DNA from: Norana najaformis
Taxonomy: Eukaryota; Annelida; Clitellata; Crassiclitellata; Hormogastridae
Assembly (NCBI GenBank): GCA_964023275.1
Contig: OZ029914.1
Span: forward strand, 19,372,879 to 19,436,878
Length of the DNA stretch: 64,000 nt
Reading direction: 5' to 3'
The notes under the pieces are model-generated. The model was not told where the DNA came from. It searched no databases and was given only the letters and a program-made list of their open reading frames with translations. The position numbers and the translations under genes are program-made. Positions within the stretch are counted from its first letter, which is position 1. Each line of letters starts with the position of its first letter. Positions 21,001-32,762 of this stretch are shown piece by piece.

Positions 21001-24000
21001 GTACTAATTTTAATTACTGCTGAACTAAGTTATGATTGTGCCATAAGTGTGCCCTCTGTTGATTGAAATGCAAACTGACAACAGGACCAAATACAGTTTA
21101 ACATAAAGCATTGGAACATTTAGATGTATAATGCACATAATTATTGAATGAGAGTGATGACAGTTTTTGTACTAATGAAAAGAAAGTCCTAATGCAGAAA
21201 AATTAGAAAAATTGTCTTTGGTACTACTAAGCATTCCTGTAAATCATTTTAAAACTGAAGTTTATCCTATTAAATTTATCCATGTACTTGCACAAAATAA
21301 TTTACCTTATTGCTTGTAAATGAAGTATTTCATAATTTATGCAGTCACGTCTTTGGTTAAAATGTAAATAACAGTGGCACACATTCAGTGTTATCCATTC
21401 ACATAATAGATATTCAAAACGTCAGTAGTAAAGCATTACTTATACTTTGTGATTTTTGCAGTAACGTCTTTGTAATATAAATAACAAAAGCACACATTTA
21501 GTATTATCTGTTCATACAAGAGATATTAAAAATTTATTTTAGAGCAGCTGTTTAGAGGAGCTGTAGCATCTGCTAGAGAACGAGTTATTTCTGTGGAATT
21601 AAACATTTAATATAATTAAAGTAATATAATTAATATAATTAATAATTATTATTATATAATTATATAATTATTAATGTAATAATATAATTAAAATTAATAC
21701 ATTTAATATAGTTAAGTTAATTTAGATAAAATAAACTGAAGATACCTTAAAACTTAAAGTCTGTTATTCAGACCTGATAAGAGATACACCATCTATTTGC
21801 ATGTTCACTTTATTTTAAAAATAAAAAATCTGCAGAAGTTGTATTGATTTTTCAAAACAAAGGTCATCGAGATAAATCACCAAGGTCAAGTCGAAGAAGC
21901 AGGTCAAGGTCACCACACAGAAAGTCGCCATCCCCCAAGAGGTAGCGCTTGACAGAATTGTATGGGTTGAGACAAATTCTAGTTAATGGCATGCAGTTGA
22001 ACATTTCAGCTGTGTTAATAATTTGCCTTCAGATGCAAAATTTTAAAATATGCTATGGTTTTGGAGGAGGCTTTGATGGAAACAACAGTATGTTATGGAC
22101 AAAGCTTGTGTTAGTGGCACATCAGTGTAGTGGGAATGCAATCAATATCCGGAGAATTAATTTCTATTTTTCTGAAAGGCAGCAAAAATGTGGTTTTAGA
22201 GGAGGAGGATTTGATGGAAACAACAGTATGTTATGGACAAAAAACTTCTTTTATTGGCACTTCAAAGTGTAGTGGAAATGCAATCAGTATCGATGGACTC
22301 ACTCCTATTTTTCAGAAATGCAGCAAAATTTTAAAATATGGTATGGTTTTAGAGGAGGATTTGATGGAAACAACAGTATGTTATGGACATAAAGCTTGTT
22401 TAGTGGCACTTCAAAGTGTAGTGGAAATGCAGTCAATCTCCAGAGGCTTAGCCCCATTATTCAGAAATGCAGCAGGAATAACACTGCTGGTTAAAAGTAA
22501 GTTGTGAGTTGTTTTTAGGTAGACTTGTGCAATAATAAGTTCTTAAAAGTTTTTTAATATATTAATACTCTCATACATTTTCTTGCATCAATGCAGTATT
22601 TTCTTAGTATACATATTGCACTGATATTTAAACTTATTCTGTGCAAAACTGTAGAGACATGAAAAACTGACTGTGTCTTGATCATAATTTTGACGAAGTT
22701 GTCAAAAATAAAGATGTTATTTGATTTTAAATGTTGATGTTTGATGGTTTCAGAACAACAGATGGAGATCGAAAAACTGAAGGTAATCTTTTCGGTGTTT
22801 AACAGGCTCACTGCCAAGGATGTGTTAACTCGTCACTGAACAGCCTTCCTTCAGCTGTAGCATTATCTTGAGAAGATGTTAGATGCCAATTTTCAACAGA
22901 GTTTAAGAAATTTGTCACTTGTACTATAAACTTAGAACCTTGACAGTTTAACTATTAGTCCAAACAGTCGTTTTATTTTAAGTTGTATTTATATGTATGA
23001 TGCTATGGGGCAGTTAAGTAAACTGTTTTTGTGGTTGAGATCTAAATGTTTTCTGATAAAGTAAACAGCAAATTGAAAAAGGCAGCGGTTATTGCTTCAT
23101 GTGGGTTGTGCTAAATCTGCTGTCGATTTACAGGTTTCAATTTTGTGCTACATAAATTAGAGAAGTGACATCATTAAAAGATTTGAGATGATGCTTATTG
23201 TGCTCAGGTGTGAGATCAATGCTTCGAGATTATTTGCTTGATAGGTGCTATGTAAATGAGTCATAACAGGCTAATCTTGCAAGCATTTACAATATGGCAT
23301 TTATAAGTTGTTTAACGATATATTTTATTGACTTATGTTGTGTTGGAACAAGTCAAGAAATCTTGGTAAGAATGGTCATATTATGTGATGCTTTGAAAAT
23401 TGGTGATTACATGTTTAAAACTATGAACTGTTCCAAATGTCTCTTAGGCAGTTCTAAGTGTTTAGTTAGAACAGTTTACCCAAATTTTGTAGCAATTTTA
23501 TTTAATTTCAAGAGGTCTTCAAGAGCTTATTTTTGGCTACTGAGCACCAGTGACAGCACTAATCATCTTCATATAGAGATTAGGGGACATGCTATTAAGG
23601 ACAGTCTGTGGCCTTTAGACAGAGTGATGAAACATAATCAGGGTTCTGGCAAATGGGTTTGCAGTAGCTTATCATCAGCTGATATTTTTATAAATTAAAT
23701 ATTAGTAATAGTGAATTTAGGATTATCTCATTCTTTGCATCACAGTATTCTGGCAACCAGCTGAGAAGACCCAACAAATAGCACCAAGCAAGCAGTTAGC
23801 TGAGCAGAGTGATAGCTGGCTCAGGAAAGTAAACAGTCAGCTGAGCTGAATGAGCAATTAGGTGAACAGAGTATTCATATGGAATTGTACATTTTTCCAT
23901 GGGGTCTTTCTTGTTGCTGTAGCAATTTTTTATCAATTCCAATTTCTCTTCTAGGTATATGATAGTTTTGGCGTGATAAGTGCTTCCACTAGAGGTGGGT

Positions 24001-27000
24001 GTTTGAGATCAGGGGTCAATTCTAAGCTTCTGCTCTTGACTACTGCTACGTGAAGACCCACTGTAATTAACCCACAGTAGAGTTTACAAGAGGATTACAG
24101 AAATGTAACATATCTTTCTGCTCTGGCAAGGATTTTAATTGCTTATTTCTGTATTTCCTGTGAATTTGGAGTCCGATCGAGTGCTGACTTGACTGCCAGT
24201 CAGGTTTAGATTGCACATAACTGAATAGTCTCTTCATAGAGTGATATATAAAATTTTACCAATACTTTAGATTCAGAATGAAAAGTGAAAGTTCTGTCAT
24301 ATAACTCACAATGGTTTTGGAATTGCTACCATTTCTTCCTGTAGACAGCAAATGTTGCCTAAGACGCTTAGGACTTGCAGATGTTCATAAGAATGAAGCA
24401 AGTGATTTTAATTTTCCTTTATTTATAGGCGGAGACAGTCTTGAATCACGTCTCAAGACCATTTCCAGTGGTAATGCCTTTTACTTCTTTTGCCAATGTC
24501 AAACATTAAACAGAGGCAGCTTCTTGGATTAGCGAAGATAATAATGGATAATGATATGCCAGGGGCTTGGATTTCCGTAAGCCCTTAATGTAATTATTTA
24601 TATGTTTTTATGACCCTGGCTTGTGTGAGGTTCATATCCTGGCCAGGGCAGAAAGTTCTGCCCCATTTTCCTGCTCTTTCTGAAAATTAATAAAAATCAC
24701 AGTCTTGTTTAATTGTTTGCAGCTGCTGATATTTTAATATTTATTAATGTTATGTTATTATTTTTGTCATTTGCTTTTTTTAGTTTCCAGGGTGTACCGG
24801 TTATAGATGTATGGTCAACGAAAATTAAAATTGTGATAAATGAGGGCAAGAGTAAGTGGGGAATTAAGCCATCTGAGCAGATGTCCAGTTGAGTAAGGAG
24901 GCTGCAGCACTTGACGGCTTTGGATAAATAATTGAAGAGGTGAATGCAGTTTATTATTTTTGATTTTTACTAGTATTTTTTAAAGGTTTTTGTACTTCTT
25001 TTGAATTGTTGTGTATAAGATTCTGTTTTGTAATTAGAACACTACCTTATGTTTCAGAGCCAGCCGTGGAGCTGACACCTGAAGAGCAAGAAATGATGAA
25101 TGTTATGGGATTTGCAGCATTTAATACCACGAAGGTGAGTTAGATTGACCTGGCTTGACTTGCTTGTAACTTCCACCATTGTTTTCAACCTCTAAAGGGC
25201 ACATTATCAGTTTTACTGTTTACCTTAATCTTTAGATGTGGGATACATTTGTTGTACTTGAGTAATCGTAATCGTAATCAAAAACTTATAAAGCACCACT
25301 TCAAGATAAAACTCATCAGAGGCACTCCCGGCCCAATTTCCCATTACTAGTGGGGAGTAACACGGTCTTCAAACGCTTGCGTAAAAGAGAGGGAGGAAGC
25401 GAGAGGAATTCCCACCTAAGGTCACCAGGCAGGTTGTTCCATGAGGCAAGGCCAACAACGATGAAGCTGCGACGCTGTGCAGTAGTTGTGCGAGCCATAG
25501 GAACTACCAGGTCTCCCTGGACTGCCGATCGCAGCAGTCAGTGGCCAGGGACAGAAGAAACAGGGACACAGAGTTCCCTTAGATAAATAGGTGCACTGCC
25601 AACAAGGCAGCTGCACACAAGGGCCAGAATTTTAAACTGGATGCGTTCTCAGATTGGAAACCAGTGGAGTTTTTCCAGCATGAATAAGGAGATATGGCCA
25701 AACTTTGGAATGCCGCGAATCAAGCGAGCTGCAGCATTTAGGACAGACTGAAGTTGGGAGAGGGAAGAGGATCCAAGACTGGCAAAAAACCATGTTTCCA
25801 AAGTCAATTCTGGAGCAGGTAAATGTGTGGAGTAGAGTGCTGGAGGCCTGGGTTGAAAGGGAGCGTCGGATAGTGCATATTTGGCGAAGGTGGTAAAAAC
25901 AGGTACGTCAGACATTATTTATGTGCTCCCGCAATGTGAGCTGCCGATCCAGGGTCAGTCCCAGGTTACGCACCAAGGAATCAAAAGAGACATGAGGAAA
26001 GAGCAGGGATAAATTTGCCATGTCAATCTTTGAGAGTTGGATGGAGCCACCGAGCCAGATGAACTGGGTTTTGCTGGGGTTCAAGCGAAGATGGTTGGAT
26101 TTTAGCCAGGCCTCAAGTGCCGACGATGCATGGAGCAACCTGAGGGTCATAGAAACAGCCTCTACCACCATGCCATGAGTATAAGCCTGTGTGTCATCGG
26201 CGTATTGATGGGATATTATCCCTAATGAAGCATGTCAAGTTTCCTCCAAGCGCTCAGTATACAGTGGAAAATACTTAACACAAAACATTTAACCCAAACT
26301 ACTGGCTAGCATGCAAAGGATGCTTGGTCTGTTCAGGCATCTATGGTTTTAAATATAAATTTGTTTGTCTATCAGGAAACTGATTGCATGAAATTATTGC
26401 TAAATAGAAAACATATTTGTCTGTCCTGCAATATAAAACCTTTGATAACATGAAATGTTGACTTATTGAATGTAATTTTTGTAGAAACCCTTTGAGGAGA
26501 GGAATACATTTGAAGATGATGAAAAAGAAGGTCAGGATAGAGGAGGTCAAGGAGGCAGAGGAGGTGGTGGCTGGAGAGGAGGGCGCGGTGGAGGAGGGGG
26601 TCGATTTGGAGGCAGAGGCTACGGTGGAGACCGGGGTAGTTATCGTGATCGAGGTGGCGACAGTTATCGTGATAGAGGCGACAGTCACCGTGATGGCTAC
26701 CGTGATCGTGGAGGGGATGGCTACCAAGATCGGGGAGACTATCGTCAGAGGTGAGGTCAACAAAAAACTCTGTTCCTGCCAATTTCTGTCGTTCAAATCC
26801 TGGTTTCGCATGAAAACAAGTACTTCACTACTAACCTTTCCCTGAAATAAATAATTGTGCGAGTTCCAGAAGGACTTACACATCTTTACATTAGCTCAAG
26901 TATGAGTTGTCATACGTTAGAACAACCTCCATGCATTTATCATTATTTAAAATAATAATTAAGAAAAATTAATTTTTAGAATTGTTTATTATTATTGATA

Positions 27001-27644
27001 TTATTATTGAGTTTTGCTGAGAGACAGGTAGTTGATAAACATTACTTGGGGACCATGGAATGCGTATAAGTCATGACAGTTCTGCACCAAGACCTGTACA
27101 TATAGCTGCACTGAGGGATAAATTGTGTAACCAGTAGCCAATGGTATGAAGGAGTGCCCTTGATAAGGACTTTGTTAGTGGGGAAAGTTGTCCAAAATTC
27201 TGCTGAAAGCCAGTGCAGCTGAAAAATCAAGGTTAAGCAGTTTGCCTGAAATGATGCATGCAGAACCGTGCGTTCTAAGCATTTTCAGCTGCCTGTGGTT
27301 TTAAAGATATTTGACTCCTTTATATTGACATATGTTCTGTAATTCTTGATAAAGCTTCGATTTATTCAAAGTCCTTTGGGGAATCTTTCTGACAGCCACA
27401 TACACACTGCTTCTGTACGATCGCAGCCAAATGAATATATTATAACCCTAGCCTTTGGTATGCTAGTATGCTTCCTGCCTTCCACTTCATATTCAGGCTA
27501 TCTGGAATTGGTATAGAATCTGTTTTATGATCAAGGGATTACAACGATCGTGGAGATCGTGACAGGGATAGGAGGTCAAGTTACGATTATGATCGAAGAG
27601 ACAGACGAGATCGGGATGATGACAGAAGTTACAGCAGGCGTTAA
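18063..27644 (+). CDS. SR/RGG-rich protein with SNRNP27-like core motif (8 exons)
   Basis: Eight coding exons join in phase: 18063-18099, 19567-19695, 21863-21941, 22754-22782, 24429-24470, 25058-25134, 26485-26750 and 27536-27644. Every junction has GT and AG, and the sum is 768 bp (255 residues plus stop TAA at 27642). The protein starts MESTTQEEPKMGD with good Kozak context. It has an RS domain at about residues 28-84, then an acidic linker and EEQEMMNVMGFAAFNTTK near 115-132. That block resembles the conserved core of SNRNP27, the 27-kDa U4/U6.U5 tri-snRNP protein. The SNRNP27 C-terminal tail is absent. Instead exon 7 encodes RGG/GGR repeats, and RDRGGD-type and RD/DR repeats follow, ending SYSRR. 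A nuclear splicing or RNA-binding role is likely. It could be a divergent SNRNP27, a splice isoform or a distinct family. Confidence 0.8.
18632..18757 (+). repeat. Dispersed repeat, copy 2 of 2, in intron 1 of the SNRNP27-like gene
   Basis: Near-identical to 3250-3376 in the same orientation, sharing AAGAAGATAACGTTTGT and GGCGGAATTA. Confidence 0.6.
20690..21000 (+). mobile_element. tRNA-derived SINE
   Basis: GGGTTCAAATC at about 20750 resembles a pol III box B. The downstream body (CCTGGGCAAG, CACACCATG, GGTACTGG, CCATGTCCAGGACCTTGGGA, AGGAGATGAGCACCTCCCC) recurs reverse-complemented at 30060-30480. It lies in intron 2 of the SNRNP27-like gene. Confidence 0.6.
22031..22480 (+). repeat. Intronic tandem repeat, three units of about 140-150 bp
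   Basis: The word GATGGAAACAACAGTATG starts at 22075, 22213 and 22363, followed each time by TTATGGAC and a GTGGCAC/TGGCAC and AGTGTAGTGG(A/G)AATGCA block. The spacing is 138 and 150 bp. Short open frames across it are a by-product. It lies in intron 3 of the SNRNP27-like gene. Confidence 0.75.
25262..26235 (-). mobile_element. Decayed LINE fragment (RT C-terminal half, GATTAC tail)
   Basis: On the minus strand it runs from the RT catalytic segment YADDTQA near 26205 through LKSNHLRLNPSKTQFIWLG, QLQSVLNAAARLI and FIVVGLASWNNLPGDLR. It ends at CTTGAAGTGGTGCTTTATAA and a (GATTAC)n tail at 25262-25285. Stops and frame changes break it. It is a CR1/Rex1-like family distinct from the 2A LINE. It sits in the intron before the RGG exon of the SNRNP27-like gene. 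Confidence 0.8.
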
Positions 27645-28344
27645 CAGACGTCATCTGGCATGGCATTGTGAGACTTTGAATGAGGTGCTTCTTTTATTAC
27701 TGAGTTGTGCAAGTATAATGGTTCAGGTCCTCAGACTTTATTTAGGATAATTCATTTTTGTTTGCTTGGTCTTGCTACCTTGAATTGAGTTTTTCTTATC
27801 TTGGCATTCTTGGTACTGAAAGTAGAACAGGAAGGGAGGAGAATTTCTCGGCATAAACAACAGATTTTTAATGTTTGCCTTGTACATCTGTAACCAGAAT
27901 TAATCTGGAGCATAATTTGAAACTGACTGTTCGTTCTCAAGCCAATGAAGTTTGTCCAGTTGGAGTGCTACACTGTTTGCTCTTCAGCCGAAATGTACAT
28001 GAGTCCAAGGATGACGCCTTGGGGAAGTATTTTGAAAGAGATGATTGATTTTCTTGACCTACTCATCACCTTGTCACCTTGTGCTGTCAGCTCTTTGAGC
28101 TCTAGCGACCGTCATGATCAATCTTCTCCATTTCTTTCTTTCCAATGTCGCGTCCCTTAGTTGTGCCAAGTTGTGCCAAGACCTACTCATACTTTACAAA
28201 TATAATTTGTACAAATACAATCAATCCAGTGCCATTTTTAACCTCCCAGCTTGAACTGGTACTCATTTATCAACCACTAAATGATGGAGGGCTGAGTTGG
28301 CACTAGATTGATAAGCTGGCATTCCATGGGTTATCACTGAAATG

Positions 28345-28535
28345 TGCTATGGGGTTTCCATTAAGAACTTCTGCATAGGGGAGGGAAGGGTCATCCAAAT
28401 GCGGACAAGGGGTAGGAAGGGGATTATGCCCATTGAGGTGTCCGCATCTGAATTTGGTAATATCAGTACAGCCTGTGTCTTGTACACTAGAATTTCTGAT
28501 GGCAGTATCAAAAGTACCCCACCCTGCAATACATT
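28345..28535 (+). repeat. Dispersed repeat, copy 2 of 2
   Basis: Shares ACAGCCTGT and CAGTATCAAAAGTACCCCAC with 13440-13720. Confidence 0.35.
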
Positions 28536-29927
28536 TATGGATGGCCCTTAGCCAGGCTTGTGCTAGTGAACTTTGCTATACCTGATCGTGTTGTATCAAC
28601 AGCACCAATATGCCACAGCACGAGTTGCAATCTTTCTGCTCAGCGTCAATGGCTGGCCGAGCAGAAGTCATCTTACGAAACCTGATCGGTTTTTGTTTTT
28701 TCTGCTTTAGAACCTTTTTGACCAAATGGACGAAAAAGGAGGACAAATGCTGTGAAGTAGTTTACTATATGTGACTGGAACAGTCTCCTAAGACACTAAC
28801 TAATGTCAAATGGTTTTAACAGAGCTAGCAATGGCCTGTTACACTGTTAATTCATTCGTTTTGCTGAATGATCGTAATTAAGATTGTGCAGTTGTCTAAT
28901 ACCATTTCGTATGTCCATTTACTGTGTTTTCTGCCTGTTTCATAACTTCTCTTTGTTCGGTTCTGTTCGTCTAGATTTTGTGTTGTATTTGTGTTGTCTC
29001 TTTCATTCATCATCTGACCAGTTCTGTTCGTGTTGTGCTGTTTGTTTAGTTCGTTTTTGTTACAGTGCAATTCACTTAAGACGAAAACGGATGGGACAAA
29101 ATATCGCTTAGTACGAAATGAAAACTAGGTCCGTTCCCACGTACATAGTTCTGTATCACAGCATTCATCTATTTCTGTGTCTTCATCCTGTCGCAAACCT
29201 CACTACTGTAATACGTTTTGCTAATTTCTGTTTCGTGTTGAGACATTGTTTCCCAGCAGGAAGCTTTTTGTGTTTACTAACATGTTTTATAAATGCTGCC
29301 ATTGATCACACACGCACGCACACATACACACACCTGTTGAATACCTGATCGATTTGCGGCCAGAAGTCACGGAAATAACTGAAGGGTTTGGCGATGCACA
29401 TTAGGTACCAGTTCATGGCATTTCAGAATCATAGCTAAATGGACTGGTCAGGGTTCTTGAAGCTAGAAGCACTGACAGGAGGAAATAGACAGTGGCAAAA
29501 TATATCTGGCTAATGATTTGACAATATGTTGTAACAATTAGAAAGTAAAATAAGTGACTGCAAGGACTACTAAAGCTGTTCCAGTTAGCAACAGAGTAAA
29601 TGCTACTTTAGTATTTAATGTGTGATCTAGAGTGGGTGAGTTTGATTAGATTTTGGTGTTTCAGAGCTCAGAAAACTGGCAAAGTATACCTTATTTTATA
29701 TAATTATTTCTCGGAAGTGCTTGGTGTGTTTATGGTACCTACAGTAATATTATGTTGAGGCATACAATATGCTGATGTTTACTGCTTTCTGAAACTGTTT
29801 GCCTAGGAGCTCATTTGGTAATTTAAATCTGATGTTGAATTAATGTATTACTAGAAATCTTGTCCTGTCGTTTGAGGTAAATCTTTAAACAACACGTATA
29901 ACATTCTCATGAAAATTAAGTCTATCT

Positions 29928-30005
29928 TTCGTAATTGTAATAATAAATGTGTGTAGCACCACTTCAAGAGGTGCTCTCTACACTAGTCTGAATGAAGTTG
30001 AACTT
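29928..30005 (-). mobile_element. LINE 3' terminal fragment
   Basis: The minus strand reads ACTAGTGTAGAGAGCACCTC, TTGAAGTGGTGCTAC and an ATTACAATTACG tail. It is nearly the same as 31375-31475 and related to the 3' end at 25262. Confidence 0.5.
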
Positions 30006-30059
30006 CATTAGCAGCAAAAGGTTAGTTATAAAAGCCTGCTCGGATAACTAGAACAGTCG

Positions 30060-30480
30060 CCAGTGGTGAGCTTTAACAGTAAAGTAAAAGTAAAGTATCC
30101 GATATGCCACTGCAAGTCAGTCGTAGGGGAGGTGCTCATCTCCTTTTATTGGCCCTTGAGCCTGCAGTGGACGAATCCCAAGGTCCTGGACATGGGCCAG
30201 TGCATCGCAGGACTTACTGTTTACTTCCCAGCTTACACCAGTACCAAATTATACTCCCTTTTTAAGCCAAGACATGGTGTGTGCAAACGACTTGACCACG
30301 TGCCGCACTGGGCTTCCACATGTGAAGCCCAACCAACGAATTCCTATTCAAAGTAATAATTGGCGCCATGTTCAGAGTTCACTGAGGACAAGGATTGACA
30401 AACGGCAGTGTGGTCTGTCTCGGCACCCAGCACTCCTTGCAGATGGGCGAAGACAATGTGTACGCAAGCTATAATATAAT
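30060..30480 (-). mobile_element. tRNA-derived SINE, reverse copy
   Basis: Reverse complement of the element at 20690-21000, matching over AGGAGATGAGCACCTCCCC, TCCAGGACCTTGGGATTCGT and CACACCATG. Confidence 0.55.
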
Positions 30481-31374
30481 TCTCGTAAAATTAGTTTTGT
30501 TACACAAGATAGTTCAGTAAAATATGAACTGTTCACTGTTCAGTCATGTTAAGAAAAGGTCTGTGTGTTTCCTGTTTCACTATGCTATGGTAAAATGTTG
30601 ATTTGGCTCCGTGATGACTTTCGGCATTCATGTTCAACATGCACAGGCATTGTTATATTCTTGTGTTGTTTGTTTCCTTTAGAGCCATTCTGCGTCTTCT
30701 GATTGTTTTGTTAAGCTGCATGGCTGCTGTGTAGTTGTGCTGAACAGAACTACAATTTCAAATTCCTTTAAGTTTTGTCCATTTTTCGTCTCTTTTCCTT
30801 CAAGCACAGGTAGGACCTGCAAATCCTGTGGCCATTCATGGTCATGTGCAGTAACCTAGTAGGGTCTATGGCTTTCTGAAATTTAGGAATGGAATTTGTG
30901 TGGATTCTGGTGTTACTAGAAGTTTGTTTCAGTGGAGCACTGCATCAATTGTCAGTTGACAAAGTATGTGTAGATTTGCGGTGTGTAAACCATTCAGATA
31001 GTAATGTGATGCAAGAAAATTCGTATATCATCCTGTGAAAGCATATCAGGTGCTCTGAGAAATAATACACTAGTACAGTTCTTCATATGCTTTGGGATTT
31101 TTGCTCTAGGGTGTACATCACTCCCAAAATTCAAAACCAATTTATTTGATTTTTACTCTAGATTACTAAATGTTCCTGCACTTGCAATTCACAAAACAAG
31201 CAATGAAAATATGCCTGGCTTGCATGTGTGGAAAGGTCTTCCGGTATTATTCAACAGGCCAAAAGTGCTCGTGCTTTCAAACAACAATTGAAATTTGATC
31301 TATTTAAAGTCTAGAAATCACGATTGCCATTGTGAGCATCCCAGAAGTAGCTTGCTGCTTGTGAAAATTGTCTG

Positions 31375-31475
31375 TCTTTCGTAATTGAAATATAAAATTT
31401 GTATAGCACCACTTCAAGAGGTGCTCTACGCTAGTCTGAATGAAGTAAAAGTTCATTAACAGCAAAAAGTTCATT
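31375..31475 (-). mobile_element. LINE 3' terminal fragment
   Basis: The minus strand reads ACTAGCGTAGAGCACCTC, TTGAAGTGGTGCTATA and a TTTCAATTACG tail; a sister copy of 29928-30005. Confidence 0.5.
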
Positions 31476-32444
31476 ATTAAATCTAGAGAAGCTGTAAATT
31501 GTTATGACAATTACAGTGGAAAGTGTGGCACTTATTAAAAGCATCTGTGTAATATAACAAATGAACTCATAAAAAACAGCTGTTGAAGAAACAAAGTGTG
31601 TCATAAAAAACAGCTGTTGAAGAAACAAAGTGTATCAATAAAAACCACAAATTGACGGATGTTGAAGAAGCTAGTAAATATATTTGTAACTTTGTAACAG
31701 ATTTGTCAACAAAATAGTTAAATTGGCAGTCTTCATGCTGATGAATCCGAGTATGATTATCAATTCATAATTTTCTTTGCAAAAATGTAACATGTGATAG
31801 GAAATTTACAAATATGCCATAGAACACCTAAGATACTGCAGTAATATTATGAGGTACATTAGTTTTATGTCCACCTTGGTAATGTATCAGTTGTCCGTGG
31901 TAATAACAGTAACAAATGCAGTCCCTCAAGCTAACCCCATGCATAACATGAGCCGTTTGTGCTTTATCCTCTGTTGGACCATCTGAGCAGTTGTGCTTTG
32001 CTTATATGTACATGTTGGCCTAATGTTTTATTTGCCACTGCCGATGCAGTTTCAGGCTACTTTGTTCAGATAGCAATTGTTTAGATCAGTCAGATAAACA
32101 TGTGCAGGACTTTTAAGAGTTGCCTTTAAGGCAATATATTCAGTTTCTTTATACTCGTAAAGTCTGTGCATGCATATAGCTTGTTTTTACTAGTTTCTAG
32201 TCTTGAAGAAACTTTCTTTGCAGGCATACCAGTAGTTGCTTTGAAGTCATGATTACTGGACTACAGTTAAACAGATGGCCTGTTGGTTCAGACAAAACTT
32301 CACTAAGTAGCCTACATGAGAAAATAGCAATGCCTAATATACCGTGAGAGACTGTAAGAAAGTTCTTCACTAGAGTTTTTGAACAAATGCTGCCATTGAG
32401 GCAGTTGGCTGTGTTTTAGGAGAGGCTCCAATTCCATTTAATCA

Positions 32445-32730
32445 TAAACTCGAGATTTTTACATCGCCCAATGAAGCTAGGTCGCGAGAACCAGCTTATT
32501 CACTGGCGCTCAGTCAAAACAAATTCAATAGGCAAGAAGGGTAGGCAATCAGATGGCTATGATGGGTGGTGTTTCGAATTGGATTTGCAGGGCATAAGGG
32601 GAGGAAGAGGTATCAGGATTGGATCCGCAGAGCAGGAGAGTTTTCAGTTTTGAGTGGAATACCTGAGCAGAGATTGCAAGGGGTGAAGTGATGGTGAGTG
32701 TGTATGATGGATCAGTTAATTGTTAGCAGC
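32445..32730 (-). mobile_element. LINE 3' fragment, GATTAC-tail family, in receptor 3' flank
   Basis: The minus strand ends in CCTATTGAATTTGTTTTGAC, GCGCCAGTGAATAAGCTGGT, GGGCGATGTAAAAATCTCGAG and a decayed tail. It starts about 30 bp past the receptor stop codon, in the same orientation, so it is probably part of the receptor's 3' UTR. Confidence 0.6.
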
Positions 32731-32762
32731 TAAGGTTACTGTTCCATTTCTGTAGTAGTTAA

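Larger units (their letters stand above)
27645..32440. other. Intergenic region between SNRNP27-like gene and receptor
   Basis: No gene is seen. It should hold the 3' UTRs of the two convergent flanking genes. It contains the repeats listed separately. A candidate Tigger-like terminus lies near 29064 (CAGTGCAATTCACTTAAG, then CGCTTAGTACGAAAT). Confidence 0.45.

Noticed and set aside
24790-24855. Possible extra exon in the SNRNP27-like gene
   Set aside because: An acceptor and a short open stretch (VPVIDVWSTK) exist, but the frame does not fit the phase 1 introns on either side, which join perfectly without it.
26341-26883. Minus-strand frame of about 180 codons rich in Ser, Thr and Val
   Set aside because: It is the antisense of the RGG exon of the SNRNP27-like gene; the plus-strand reading fits splice phases and composition.
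29064-29125. Tigger/pogo-like terminus
   Set aside because: CAGTGCAATTCACTTAAG with CGCTTAGTACGAAAT resembles such ends, but there is no partner terminus or transposase.
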